A stretch of DNA of 64,000 bases from Liriodendron chinense (lineage: Eukaryota; Streptophyta; Magnoliopsida; Magnoliales; Magnoliaceae), in NCBI GenBank assembly GCA_003013855.2, contig ML058408.1, forward strand, positions 7,045,356 through 7,109,355. The letters run 5' to 3'. The notes under the pieces are model-generated. The model was given only the letters and a program-made list of their open reading frames with translations, was not told where the DNA came from and searched no databases. Both the position numbers and the translations under genes were made by a program. Below are positions 23,517 to 35,600 of this stretch, one piece after another; within the stretch, counting starts at the first letter, position 1, and every line of letters begins with the position of its first letter.

Positions 23517-23665
23517 ACCGGTCATCCATAGCTCAGGACCGGTCGTCCGACCAGTCCGAACACTCAACAGAAAGAGCCCTGCGGCCAAAACTCACTGGAC
23601 CTATTAGGACCGGTCGTGCGACCGGTCGTTCAAGAGTTCAGACCGGTGGTGCGACTGGTAGTCTG
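23517..23665 (+). repeat. U3 palindromic array, GACCGGTC type (3' LTR)
   Basis: About six units including GACCGGTCGTGCGACCGGTC. Lacks the second block and spacer present in the 5' LTR of the same element. Confidence 0.88.
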
Positions 23666-25979
23666 CGTAATAGAGCGTGTTCCATAAGCTCCGATTCTCT
23701 CTGCGCAGTCCGGGATTTCTTGCGCAATCTGGAACTCTCCGCACTATTCTATAAAAGGAGACCTAGGGCTTCTTCCTAAGGCATCCTAGAAGAGATTAAG
23801 CATGGTGGGAGACGGCGAAAGTCAGATTCGAAGTTCTACAACTCCTCCTAGTTTATTTTTCTAGTTTTATGCTTTGTTTAGTTGTTTTCATATTTCCTTG
23901 GATCAGGAACGGCTAAACCTCTTAGGTAGGGCTAAGAGGTGAAGCCTGTAGTGAATCTAAGATGTTTCAATTCATTTGATTTGGTTTCAAGTTGGATTAT
24001 TAGTGGAGAACAATGGTTTGAAGTTTAAATAAAGTTCTAAGTAGTTTTTCTTAGTCTTGTGATGGCTCATGGATGTTTAAAAGAATTGCTTGAGTTCTTA
24101 ATTGTTTTGAGCTAGTCTAGACCTGTATGATCTGAGGAATTGGATTTGATACGCTCTAGTTCTATGATCCTCATGTGGGAACTTCATACCAAAAATATAT
24201 TTTTCTGAAATTTTTGAATTATGTGAGATTGTGTATGTGATTTGGATCAAGTTCAAATTATGATCTAATTATGCTTAGTGACAGAGTTTAATGATGATTA
24301 TGATTATGATCTTAACCTATTGAAATTAGGATTGGCCTATGCAATTGTCACGCCCCAAACCCGGGGACCGGGCTCACTAAATTTCCGATAGCCGACCTTG
24401 GTGCCAACAGCCTCTGTAGTACCCCATTCTCGGCTCCTAGCTCTCATGTGCCAAGTTCCGATCTTGGGATCCTACCAGGAGGATTTTCAGGGTAATTTTT
24501 TTTTGTACAGGAACATAATCAAAACCATAAAACATCATCAAATATCCACTAATAAGTTTGTTGTGTACAGTACTGGAAAGGAAAATACAACATGAAGCAG
24601 AAGTCCAAAATATCAGGTACATGAACCGCGCTCAATGCTGCTGATATGCTCTAGTACCTGCAGTGTAAACAAACGCGCATGAGCTTCCTACGAAGCTCAG
24701 TAGAGTGCGTGTGTGCGCGTGTGATGCATATGACAAGTATACAGATATCAGAGTAAGCGAAAGTAGTAGAGGGCTAAGTTACTAAGTTCATGAATGCTAT
24801 CAGCCATCCCAAGGCTATGCGATGCAAGGGCCTACATGGCCGAGTGTTACATACTAGAGATGCAATGCAAACACGTCAATCCTCAACTGATCCACATATC
24901 AAAATAGTTCTCATCTGGGACATCATCGGGGTCTAGTATACTCTAATACTGGCCGCCGCACATCGCGCGCATAACCAAGCGAGTAGAAAAGACCTCACTA
25001 TCCGCCTCGTCAGTGGTATGCCAATGCCCACCCGGCTCGTCGATAGCGGACCCATTCCATGAGCTGGTCAAACTCGACCTAGCTTACAGCCCACTGCACC
25101 CGGGCGGATAAGGTCACACCCCTTTCCAACCGACCTCGACACAGTGGGAGACGCGGCCTACTGGTATTTGGCACACGGGCGCTCATGTTATCCACTCGGT
25201 CTCGACGTTGGAGCATCCTACTGGTACCACAGGGTTTAGGGACTTTCACCCAAGGACATCCATAGCGCCCACGTACTAGAACAAGTTTCCGGTGTCCAAT
25301 ACTGCCAACCACGATGTGACTATGGTGGCCACCACGCTGATACTGCTAGGGTGTGAAAGCGATCGTGACATACATAATGCGAAATGCATGAGTCATACAA
25401 TCCAAATCATGCACCAAACTTACGCATACTGCGCAATCATGTCGGGCGACCCTGTCTCACACGGGTCCCCTAAGTATAACAAGCCAACTAGCATATGCTA
25501 TGGTTAATCATGATCCATTACAGGCATACAAATGATGCGTATGGGCATATGATGAGCATGGTATTCATTATACTAAGCATGTTATCAGTGTGACATATCA
25601 AGCTAATCATACTAGCATGTTACCAAACATATCATGTAACATTGGCCTTAAAAGGCCCAATATATACGGAGAGTGGGACCCGGACGGTGGGTCCCATTGG
25701 AAATGTAAAGGTCTTCGTGGCATAGCCCACTTGAGACCACATCGGCCCCATACTTGGGCCTGCACATACAAGATAGGCCGTCAAAACATGTGTACGGCAT
25801 GGATAAATCATATATATCAAAGAAGAAACCATGGTGGGCATCAATGACCACTATTCCCTACGGGTGTGGTCCATCTAACATCTGAATTTGCCTCATTGTT
25901 GGGGCCGTATCTAAAATAATATGGAAAAATAGATAAGCAGCATGAATAGAACAGATACATCATGGTGGAGCTAACCAAT

Positions 25980-27800
25980 ACATCACGTTGGGACCCATAG
26001 GGTGGGCCACCTGCTAGGCAGCGTGGTACCCATCTAGTCCCAATAAGTTTTGAATCAAGCAGATAGTTGTGTTTTCTCCTTCATCCATATCCATGTGATC
26101 TTATGAACCGGTTGGATGGCAAATAAACATCACTGTAAAACCTAGAAAGGTTTCAACGTTTAAGATCATCATTTCCACTGTGGCATGGTCCACTTGACAT
26201 TAGGATATGCTTAAATTTTGGGCCCAGCCACTTATGAATAGGTTGGGTAACAAATAAACATCATTACAGAACGGAGAAGGTTTCAACGGTGGAGATCATC
26301 ATTCCCACTGTTGTCCCGTGGCATGGCCCACTTACCGTTTGGATATGCTTAAAATTTGGGCTCAGCCATTAAAATGAGCTGGGAAAAACATATGGACGGA
26401 ATAGGTAAGGCACATACATCCTAGGTGGGCCCAGCGAGTGGGGCCCATAGGGTGACGCCAGAAGGCTGCTGGGCAGCAGCGTCCCCTGGACGCTGTCTGT
26501 CCAGCTGCCCTTGTTTTTTTTTTTTTTTATGTTCTCACTAAGTGGGGCCCACAGAATTTTCCGATCAAGCCGATATTTTTGTTTTTCCTTCTTCCATGTA
26601 TGTGTGAACTTATGAACAGGTTGGATCTCAAATAAACATCATGGTGGGCCATAAGAAGGTTTCAACGGTAGGACCACTGTCCCTACTGTTTTCTGTGGTG
26701 GGGCCCCCTTGAGACCTGGATCTGACTCAATCTTGGGGTCATGCCCTAAAATGATCTCCCCAAAAGGATGGACGGTGTGGATACAACACATGCATCATGG
26801 TGGGACCCACGAGTGGGCCACCAGCTGGCACGAGCCAGCGTCTTGGACGCTGGTACTACCAGCGTCAGCGACGCTGCCTCTGCTTCTTCTCTTTCTTTTT
26901 TTTTGTTTTATGGTGCTTATATCAAGTGGGGCCCACATGGGTCTGATCCACTCCGTTCATCAGGTTCCCCATCTCATGGGGGACCCAATAAGCCCCATAT
27001 TGGATATGTAAATCAGTTTAGAAAGATTAAGGTGGGCCAAAGGATTTCTGACAGTAGGAATCATTGTTTTCCACTGCTTCATGTGGTGCGGTCCACTTAA
27101 GATTTGGATCTGGCTCATCCTTGGGCCCTAGCCCTAAAATGATATGGGAAAACAAGTGGACGGCGTGGATGGAACACAAACATCAAGGTGGGTCCCACGA
27201 GTGGGGACCCCATTCACTGTCCAAGTGACACTGGACGTTCCAGCGTCAGAACGTCCAGACGCTGGACGTTCCAGCGTCTTTTATTTTTTTTTGTTTCCCT
27301 TTTTTTTATTTTTTTTGTGCTTATCTCAAGTGGGGCCCACTTAGGGACAATCCACCCCATTCATCAAATTATTCAGCTCCTTGGGGACCTAATGAGCCCA
27401 ATATTGGGCAGGTGATTCTGTCTATAAACATCACGGTGGGCCACGGAAGTTTCAATAGTGGTCGTCGTGTTCTTCACTATTTTCGATGGTGTGGTCCACC
27501 TGAGATCTGGATCTACTTCATGTTTGGTACCCATCCTTAAAATGGGCTGGAGAAACAGATGGACGACGTGGATCAACTACATGCATCAAGGTGGGTCCCA
27601 CGTGTGGGGACCCTGCCCAACGCCCAAAAGGGCTTTTAGCCCACATGCTGCTGGGCAGCAGCGCCCTCTGGACGTTGTCTGTCCAGCGGCACCTCTCCCT
27701 CTTGTTTTTTTTTCTTTTTTTTTTATTATTATTATAAGAAGGTGGTTCATGGATGATCCAATCCATCCATCAGGTTGTCCACCACCAGGTGGGCCCAAAA
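25980..27800. repeat. Diverged tandem units of about 400 bp in G1, most with a hairpin
   Basis: GTGGGACCCAYRAGTGGG-like boundaries recur near 25985, 26425, 26795, 27190 and 27590. Units hold a copy of GGTTTCAACGGT or its variant, ACCACATGAT/CATCATGGTGGG, ATGGACGGYGTGGAT and GTGGGGCCCAC. From the second unit on there is also a CAGCGTC/GACGCTG hairpin segment followed by a T-rich tract. G2 holds the same units inverted (about 32900-34800). Confidence 0.75.
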
Positions 27801-28113
27801 GAAAAGGAAAATGAAAGGAAATCAGGAAATGGGGGGATTTATGTCCCCCTTGCACTCACCTCAAAGGATGGACGGTTGGATTGAATCGGGTTGACGATCG
27901 GACGATCCGGACGGTCCGGATGATGGTTGGGGTCCTCCAAGCTTGGATCTCCACCCTCAATCTCTCTAATCTCTCTCTACTTCTCTCAAATCTCCCTCTT
28001 CTCTCAAATCTTTCTCTTTCTCTCTGCTCTCAAATCTCTTTAGTTTAGAAATGAGCTCTCCTCTCCCCCTACGTATGCACTTGTATGGGGGGGAGAGAGA
28101 GAGAGGGAATCAT

Positions 28114-28130
28114 GGGGGGGGGGGGGGGGG
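28114..28130 (+). repeat. G17 homopolymer in G1
   Basis: Seventeen consecutive G in a G-rich stretch with GGGAGG and GGGGG runs (28086-28230). Able to form G-quadruplexes in principle. Confidence 0.9.
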
Positions 28131-29519
28131 TGATGATGGTGCATGGGAGGGGGTATGGGAGGTATGGGTGAGGGTTGACTTTGGGAGGAGAGAGAGGGAT
28201 GGGGGGTATGGGGTGTGTAGAGTAGGGGTATGGGTAGAGTGATGGTGATGGATTTGATGGATTTGACATGATCTTGGGATTTGTGCAAGTGGGGCCCACG
28301 ACACACTCGCATTGTGCTGCCCACCTCGAATTACGCGATTGATCATAACTTTCACACCGAGTATCGCAATGGGGCGTGCCACGCGGCGTTGGAATCGCAG
28401 CACCTACGCGGTCGCCGGGGTATAGGTCTTGGGTCGATGCGGTACTAAAATAGGGTCACGATCAAGGCTCGCTAATCTGATCCGTCCGAGACGTACCGGC
28501 ACCGAAAATTAAGCGTATGGAGGGCAAATAAGGGTACGGGTCTTACAGCAATTGAGTGTGCTCAAGTCCTAGCTTGAATTGAGAGAATCATGTACATAAG
28601 TCATGCATATGACAGATTGATTGTTTTAACTGCTCTATCATCCGACTAGATAGAACTTAATTTCGATTCTAGTTGAGAAAGTGAGAAACCACAGCGAATT
28701 GAGTATCAAGGATTGCTACAAGTGGATCCTTGAACCCCTAGTGCCTTTTTATTAATTGATTACCTTCAGTTTAGTTCAAAGCTATCTTCATTAAATTACT
28801 AAAATTCTATTAATTAGCTCTTTAGTAGAAACCATTAGAAGTGTTTTGTGAATTCCTACACAAGTCCCTATAGATCGACCTCGGTCTTACCGAGATTATT
28901 ACTACATCGCAACCCTACACTTGGGGAAGCGAACATGGACCTTGATTTATGTTAAGTATTTGGAAAGGAAATCATGTTAGTATACATATTTATGTAAGAA
29001 CCATGTGAAATTTATGCTTAGTTTTATGATTCTTATATGATTTTGATGAATATGATGTGTAAGGTTGGGATTATGTATGCGAATGTTACATTAATGTACA
29101 CCCCTTAACCCCATATCGATAAACCTTCTTAATGTAAAGAGATGGAGCCTGTGAGAGGTGTCCATGATGGAAAATAAGTCTTTGCATGACCATGAGAATA
29201 CGTTGGATGTTGGCCAAGGGATCCTTGTGTTTAGATGCCATTTGAGATGGATCCATATAATATACGTGTATGATTTTTTGGGGTTGACCTCGCTGGAAGG
29301 CAATGATACTTTAGGCATGATTGAATCATAACATGGGGCAAGGAGTGGATATTATTCGTACATGTTATCTCATGAGCCGGGGTTGGTGATATGGACACTA
29401 AGCTTGAGTTGTCGGTCTGTGCTAATTACTTCCAACCCCCCATAGTGACCTTTGAATTTTTTTAAATTGGCTGGATGCTAAACTACTTAATTAAAGGTGA
29501 AACTAATCATGCATTCATT

Positions 29520-29720
29520 TACCCCCTGGGCTAGAGAAAGTGTGTATGAGGCTCATTTAGAAAGTGTGCATAAGGCTCATTTCTCTCACTATCTAGTGGA
29601 AGTGTGAATGAGGCCCGTTTCACTAGTTGAGTTTTTAGGGGCTAGCGGAAGAGTGGCTAAGGCTTGTCCCATGCTTAGAACCTCTGTTGACTAGTGGCTA
29701 GTGAGAAGAGTGGTATATTC
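29520..29720 (+). repeat. Short degenerate repeats in S2
   Basis: AAGTGTGTATGAGGCTCATTT-like units (three) followed by CTAGTGG/GCTAGCGG units. S4 has the corresponding zone (about 56620-56790) with CGTCCC/TCTCACGTG units. Confidence 0.5.
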
Positions 29721-31695
29721 CCATCTCATTTAGTCAGGGTGCCCTAGCCAGAGCATGCATATCATGCATTGCATTAATTAAGATTTTCTCATGTATGCTT
29801 TATTTGGGTATGATTATTATGCTTGGATATTATTGTGCTAATCCTAGGGGGCAATTCTCATTGAGTTGATCGCGAGTAACTCACTCACTCCTGGGATGGT
29901 GTTTTAAAACTGGTACCCAGATATTGCAGGTGACGATCCAGTAGACAAACCCGAATTAGATGGCGAAGAATATGAAGTTTATGGTTATTAATGGCAGATG
30001 ATGAACCAAAGCGGCATGAAGATGAATGATGTTCAATTGTTTTATTTTCATGTAAACTTCAAATAAGTCTCCCATGAAAACAAGGAAGTGAAATATTATG
30101 TTAAGTTCGAATATAAACCATTACGTTTGAGAACATAGAGTAGAAAAATGTGGATTGATAATTTTAATTTTCATTATTATGCTATGAATGCAATGAATAT
30201 GTGAAAATATATCCCTAGCATATTCAGGTTAACACCCCGAAACTCGGCCCATCGTGTTGTCTACGAGAGTCAAAATTTCGGGATGGTACGTGGGCCAACA
30301 CAGACTTACTTAGTCGACCGACAATAGTATGGACTACGCATACTTTCTTACATCCAATGACGATTTCGCCATAGTTCCCTTTGTCCAACGAATAAGTCCA
30401 ATTTAGAGTTGATCATTTATGTATTTGGTTGTGTATCATACCCTATTAAATCTTGGATACCTCATTCCCCTTTGGTTTGAAGTCATAATTATAACTATTA
30501 GTGTAATTCTACCCTATACGTAAAGTCTAATGGATTGGGCATGGTGGTATGGGACACTACATCTGAGCTATTGGCCTATGCTGGGGGGCTCGCTGGGTGA
30601 CGAGCCCCCCATAGTGTTCAGTGGGCATCGATGGAGGTGATGAGCCTACCATTTATTTAATTGATTTTGGGTAATGACCCTTAGCTTGTTGAATTAAGTA
30701 TTTTGGGCAATATGCATGTATCTTTGGAATTGATTATTCATTAATATTTGGGTGACGAACTCTAAATTGGGTAAAGGGACACTGGCGACGAGTCATGTGA
30801 TCTGGTTTATTCGACTTATGATATGAATTGTGGTATCCTAGCTTCGCCAATATGATTGTATGTAAATGGACTAATAAAGGCTAGGTTAAACATCCATACA
30901 TTACATGGGCATTATCAGGTGCTTGGTTGACTGTTAAAGACAATAGTACTGTTCGAATGACCCTCATAACATGAGCGTTATTGGGTACTTCTGTTAAATA
31001 CCAGACTATTGTTTGAACGACCCTTATTTATTCCCGGGACATGTTTTATATATCATGACATACATGCATTTAAATAACTAGATTAGAAAATTGTTTAATA
31101 TTTTGTGCTATCACTACTTATGCTTGATTGTGTTTATACTGTGTGTACTTAATGGAATGGTGATACTGAGTTAATCACTCACTCCCACCTAAGATAGTGT
31201 TTCAAAACACCAACTAAATATCATTGATGCTGGTACCGTCGAGGCCACGATCTTATATGAGACCCATGAGGATCCATGATGACCCAGTGGAGTTGTCATT
31301 TTTCTGGTTTGCTAACGAGTAGGCCTAGACCAGCTTTGCTTCCATTATGTTACTTTTGATGGAGTAGTTATTTAGATTGTCTAGACTTTTATTACATTTT
31401 GGACATGTATTCGAGTCCCCAGCTGAGCGGACTCTATGTTATGTAATTATATTTGGATGACTATATGGATTTATATATTTGTTTTGGTGCACTTTACTTT
31501 CATATTGGATATACTTTGTTTTGGTGCACTTTACTTTCATATTGAATATACACTATTTGGTTGAGTTCTTCATGATGGATTTGGTACTTGTTGAGTAGTT
31601 GAATTGAAATCATGCTTCCGCAAGATATAGTTGACACTCGGGATACCGGAATTGAGCATGTACTCAACCCCTAAAATTCAGGGCGTTACATCTGG

Positions 31696-32007
31696 TGTGG
31701 ACCAAACTTCATGGCGAGATGGCCGACGAAATCACCTAGCATATAACAGGAAAGCTTTGTAGCATTTCATTCAAAACTGAGCGATCTTCTTTGTGGACCA
31801 GCGGGATGCCTTGGATAAAGGGGTGAAGAGATGCAAAGAGCTAAAAATTAATGGCCCAATGCTATGAGCAACGATTGGGCTGAAACTAAACTAAAATAAA
31901 ATAAAAAGATAAATGTCCATATTGGATTGATAAAATAAAAGTTGTTTGATTGAATTGGCGTAAGACCTGTAGCTCTTCGTGGAGTGTTATTTATATAGGA
32001 TCCTAAG
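31696..32007. other. Element X remnant between S1 and G2
   Basis: Continues the minisatellite unit interrupted by S1, then AT-rich sequence. In the reading proposed for X, the right LTR would start near 31947 (TGTTTGATTG) and be cut by G2 at 32007. That start is a guess from the TGTTT/AAACA pairing. Confidence 0.35.
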
Positions 32008-32899
32008 TGTAAGACCCGTACCCTAAATTGCCCTCCATACGTTTAGTTTTCGGTACCAGTATGTACCGGATAGACCAGATTAGCGAGCCTTAATCGCGAC
32101 CCTATTTTAGTACCACGTCGACCTAAGACTTGTACCCTTGCGACCGCGCGGGCGCCACGACTCCAATGCCTCGCGGCACACGCCATTGCGATTCCCGGTG
32201 TGAAAGATGCGTACTTTTGCGCAATCTGAGGTGGGCCGCGCAACGTGCGTGTGGCGTGGGCCCCACTTGCACAAATCCCAAGTACATGTCAAATCAATCA
32301 AATCAATCACCATCACCTCACCCATACCCCTCTCATCACCCTAGCCTACACACACCATACCCACCCCATCACTCTCTCACCTCCAAAGTCAACTCTAACC
32401 CATACCTCCCATGCCCTCTCCCATCATCATCATAATTACCTTATGCACCCCCCTCTCTACCATACAAGATCCATAAGTAGGGGGGGTGGGCCTTCTCATT
32501 CCCATTTGTAAGAAAGGAGAGAGAAAGAGAAAGAGAGAAAGGAAAGAGAAAGAGATTTGAGAGAGAAAGAGAGAGAAGAAAGAGATTTGAGAGTTTTGAG
32601 TGAGATTAGAAGAGAGATTAGAGGAATTGAAGGAGGAGATCCTAGCTTGGAGGACCCCGATCATCATCCGGTCCGTCCGATCGGCAATCCAACCGTCCAA
32701 CCATCATTGTGAGTGCATCCATGTTCCTATTAGGTTTTGTGTAGAATCTAGGATTCAAGTGGGTCCCACCTTTTGATGGTGTGGATCCCACTTGGGGAAT
32801 AATTTTGTGGCATGATTAGTGTGGCCAATGGCCCACCATGATGCTTGATTTTCTTTTCTTCCCCATTCTTTAAAACACAAAGATATAGATGAAGGGTAA

Positions 32900-34800
32900 A
32901 TATAAGGATTATCTTGATCCAAAGCTAATTGGGCCCACCATGAGATGGCCCAGCTGATGAATGGAGTGGACCCTGCACGTGTGGACCCCACTGGTCAAGG
33001 AACAAAAGAAAAAAAAGTATTTATAAAAAAAGAAAAAAAAAAGAAAAGAGAGAAGAAGCCTGGCCGCTGGACAGTCAGCGTCCAGAGGACGCTGCTGCCC
33101 AGCAGCGCCTGGCCCCTTTTGGTGTTGACATTGGGGCCCACTCGTGGGACCCCCTTTGATGCATGTATTCAATCCACGCCGTCCATCTGTTTCTCTAGCC
33201 CATTTTAGGGATGGACACAAAAAATGAAGTAGATCCAGATCTCAGGTGGACCACACCATAGAAACAGTGGAGATAAGGATGTCCACTGTCAAAACTCTTT
33301 GGGCCCACCGTGATGTTTGTGAACATTTTTACCTGTCCAATATTAGACTCTGCGGGTTCCCCATGAGTTGGGGAACCTGATGAACGGATTGGATTATATC
33401 TATGTGGGCCCCACTTGACATAAGCAAGAAAGAAAAAAAAAAGAAAAAAGAAAAGGGAACCAGCGTCCAGACGCTGGACGTTCGCAGCGTCAGAACGCTG
33501 GAACAGTCCAGCGTCACCGGACGGTTTGAATGGGTCCCCACTCGTGGGACCCACCTTGATGTTTATGTTGTATCCACACCGTCTATCTGTTTTCCCAGAT
33601 CATTTTAGGGCCAAGGCCCAAATATAAAACCAATCCAAATCTTAAGCGGACCGCACCACATGAAACAGTGAAAATAATGATGGCTACTGTCAGAATTTGT
33701 TTGGCCCACCTTGATGTCTGTGGGCCATATCATACCCCCAATATAAGGCTCGTTGGGTCCCCCATGAGCTAGGGAACCTAATAGACAGAGTGGATCATCC
33801 TTATGTGGTCCCCACTCGATAAAAATCAAGGAAAAAATAAAAAATAAAAAAATAAAAAAAGGGGCTCCCAGCTCTCTGACGCTGGGAGTGACCAGCGTCC
33901 CCAGCACTGGACGCGCGGGAGCTCCAGCTGGTGGCCCACTCTGTGGGTCCCACCATGATGCGTGTGATGTATCAACACCGTACATCCAATTGGGGAGATC
34001 ATTTTAAGGCATGATCTCAAGAATGAGACAGATCCAAATCTCCAGTGGACAGTGACCCCAACGTTGAAACCTTCCTACGGCCCACCATGATGTTTATTTG
34101 AGATCCAACCTGATCATAATTCCACACACGTGTGGAGGAGGGAAAGCAAAAATATCAGCTTGATTGAAAGCTTCTGTGGGCCCCACTACAGTGATGTTTA
34201 TTTGTCATCCAACAGAAAAAGGGGGTGCTGGCCGTGGCTGGTTGGCTGCCCAGCAGGTGGCCCACTCGTGGGACCCACCTAGAATGTATGTGCCTTATCT
34301 ATTATGTCCATATGTTTTTCCAGCTCATTTAGTGGCTGAGCCCAAAATTTAAGCATATCCAAATGTCAAGTGGACCATGCCATGGGAAACAGTGGGAATA
34401 ATGATCTCCACCGTTGAAACCTTCCCAACCCTACAGTGATGTTTATTTGTCATTCAACCTGTTCATAAGATCACATGGATATGGGAAAACAAAAATATCA
34501 GTTTGATTCAAAACTCTTGGGGGCCATTTGAGTGCCACGCTCCAAGCAGCGTGCTTTGGCACGCTGCCCAGTAAGTGGCCCACCCTGTGGGTCCCACCTC
34601 AATGCATCTATTTTATCTATGCTGACCATCTATTGTTCTATATTATTTTAGGGCCGTGGGCCCTCACAATGAGGTAAATACAAACCTCAAGTGGACCACA
34701 CCGTAGGAAACAGTGGTCATTGATGCCCACCTTTGAAACCTTCCTTGGGGCCATTGTAATGTTTATTTATCCATCTAACCAAAGGTGATGGGGCCCAACT
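32900..34800. repeat. Units of about 400 bp in G2, inverted relative to G1
   Basis: Same modules as G1 on the other strand: GTGGGCCCCACTTG, A-rich tracts, CAGCGTCCAGACGCTGGACG-type hairpins (33455-33515) and GCTGCCCAGCAGCG (33091-33105). Confidence 0.75.
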
Positions 34801-35459
34801 TTGGGTCCCACCTTGATGAGTGTTGGGTATACCTTGTCGTTCTTCTTGGCAGAGGTGTGGGCCCAGTTTTGGGTGGGCCACACGTAGAAAATAAGGGTGG
34901 TTGAACGCCTACCATTAGAAACTTCACAGGACCCATCTGTTATGTTTATTTGTCATTCTTCCTGTTCATAAGTCACCCAGCCATGGGTGGGGTTCCACAC
35001 ATGTGGTGTGCGGGCCCCACCATGGTGTTTGGTTGCCATCTCACTTGATTAGTGGGAAAGCACAAATATTTGGTTGATCCCAAACTGTTGGGGCCCATTG
35101 ATGTATGTGGCTTCCCCACTCCTTTGTGCGGTTATCCCTAACCACGGGTCCACCTTGTTATGCATGTGTTCTATCCACGTCAGCCATTGGCCACTATGGT
35201 GCGATATGTATGTTGCCCATCGATTAGGACCGCCTTAATTTTGTGCTTGATTCAAACCATCCAAATGAATGGACCCTAGCATGTTATGTACATGATGGCC
35301 TTGGGACCACCTTAGTGTGCGTGTCCGAGTGACCGCGTGGTCCATCCCGTGGATCCACCTTGATGATTAGTTGTGTAAACCCTTCTTGAAAGGTCATATA
35401 GATCTGCATGCATGGGAATCCCTAAAGTTCGCTCGATCCAAGTCATAGGGCTACTTTCT

Positions 35460-35600
35460 TAAACTCACCCTGTTGAACTGTCTTGTCAATTCACTTTGTT
35501 AACTCACCATGTTGACCCGCCTTGTCAACCTGCCTTATTGACTCACCATGTTGATTGATCCTAGTAACTCAGCTTGTTGCATACTCATATGACTCACCCC
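35460..35600 (+). repeat. Short tandem repeat TGTTGACTCACC type in G2
   Basis: About eight diverged units such as CTTGTCAACCTGCC, CATGTTGACCCGC and TTATTGACTCACCATG, period about 16-18 bp. Confidence 0.6.

Larger units (their letters stand above)
24346..28547 (-). mobile_element. G1: giant LTR-like element (4.2 kb) inside Athila-2 3' LTR
   Basis: Plus-strand ends TGTCACGCCCC and GGGTCTTACA with perfect target duplication GCAAT (24341-24345, 28548-28552). The last 110 bp match, inverted, the first 110 bp of G2 (32008 onward), and the first part matches the end of G2. There is no gag or pol and no internal pair of LTRs, so it behaves as a solo LTR of unusual length. The middle (about 25980-27800) is built of diverged units of about 400 bp. 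Orientation is inferred from the purine-rich leader and is tentative. Confidence 0.75.
16151..28935 (+). mobile_element. Athila-2: LTR retrotransposon with both LTRs, integrase deleted
   Basis: Perfect target duplication TGGAC at 16146-16150 and 28936-28940. Order: 5' LTR (16151-17728), tRNA-Asp primer site (17735-17752), gag (18270 to about 19995), protease-RT (20056 to about 21910), partial RNase H to about 22148, UTR, PPT with G17, and 3' LTR (23280-28935, split by G1). RNase H is joined directly to post-pol UTR sequence, so the rest of RNase H and all of integrase are deleted. It would need enzymes in trans. Inserted in S2. Confidence 0.93.
23280..28935 (+). mobile_element. Athila-2 3' LTR, split by G1
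   Basis: Its own sequence is 23280-24345 plus 28553-28935 (1449 bp). Starts TGTGGAGCTC (the 5' LTR has TGTTGAGCTC) and ends AAGCGAACA. GACCGGTC array at 23517-23665, shorter than in the 5' LTR. TATA at 23750. The two halves join perfectly through GCAAT once G1 is removed. Confidence 0.93.
14354..30290 (+). mobile_element. Solo LTR S2, nested in S1 and split by Athila-2
   Basis: Starts TGTAACGCCCCGGG. Its end at 30290 aligns with the end of S4 (ACGAGAGTC...CGGG...TAC), with the final bases decayed to GGTACG. Target duplication TGAGC (14349-14353) and TGGGC (30291-30295), one transition apart. Its own sequence is 14354-16150 plus 28941-30290, about 3.15 kb. It is closely related to S4 throughout: the region around 15000-15200 matches 54950-55150, and 29130-29170 matches 56220-56260. 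(GA)n at about 15797-15841. No coding capacity. Confidence 0.85.
12562..31690 (+). mobile_element. Solo LTR S1, split by nested insertions
   Basis: Starts TGTAGCGCTC, ends AGGGCGTTACA, with perfect target duplication TCTGG at 12557-12561 and 31691-31695. Its own sequence is 12562-14353 and 30296-31690, about 3.2 kb, and is non-coding. TATA box CCTATAAATAACC at 13619 followed by a GA-rich leader at about 13676-13705 supports plus orientation. The terminal inverted motif (TGTAgCGC/GCGTTACA), length and layout place it with S2, S3 and S4, possibly a long-LTR Ty3/gypsy group such as Tekay/Del. That lineage guess cannot be tested without pol. Confidence 0.85.

Noticed and set aside
27458..28403. 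Overlapping ORFs rich in P, S and H on both strands
   Set aside because: Low-complexity translations of G1 repeat units and pyrimidine-rich tracts.
30296..31690. Independent element at 30.3-31.7 kb
   Set aside because: It is the right half of S1, shown by the TCTGG duplication and continuity with 12562-14353.
32043..33985. ORFs of 60-126 aa in G2
   Set aside because: They translate the 400-bp repeat units in several frames, as expected of GC-rich repeats without stops.
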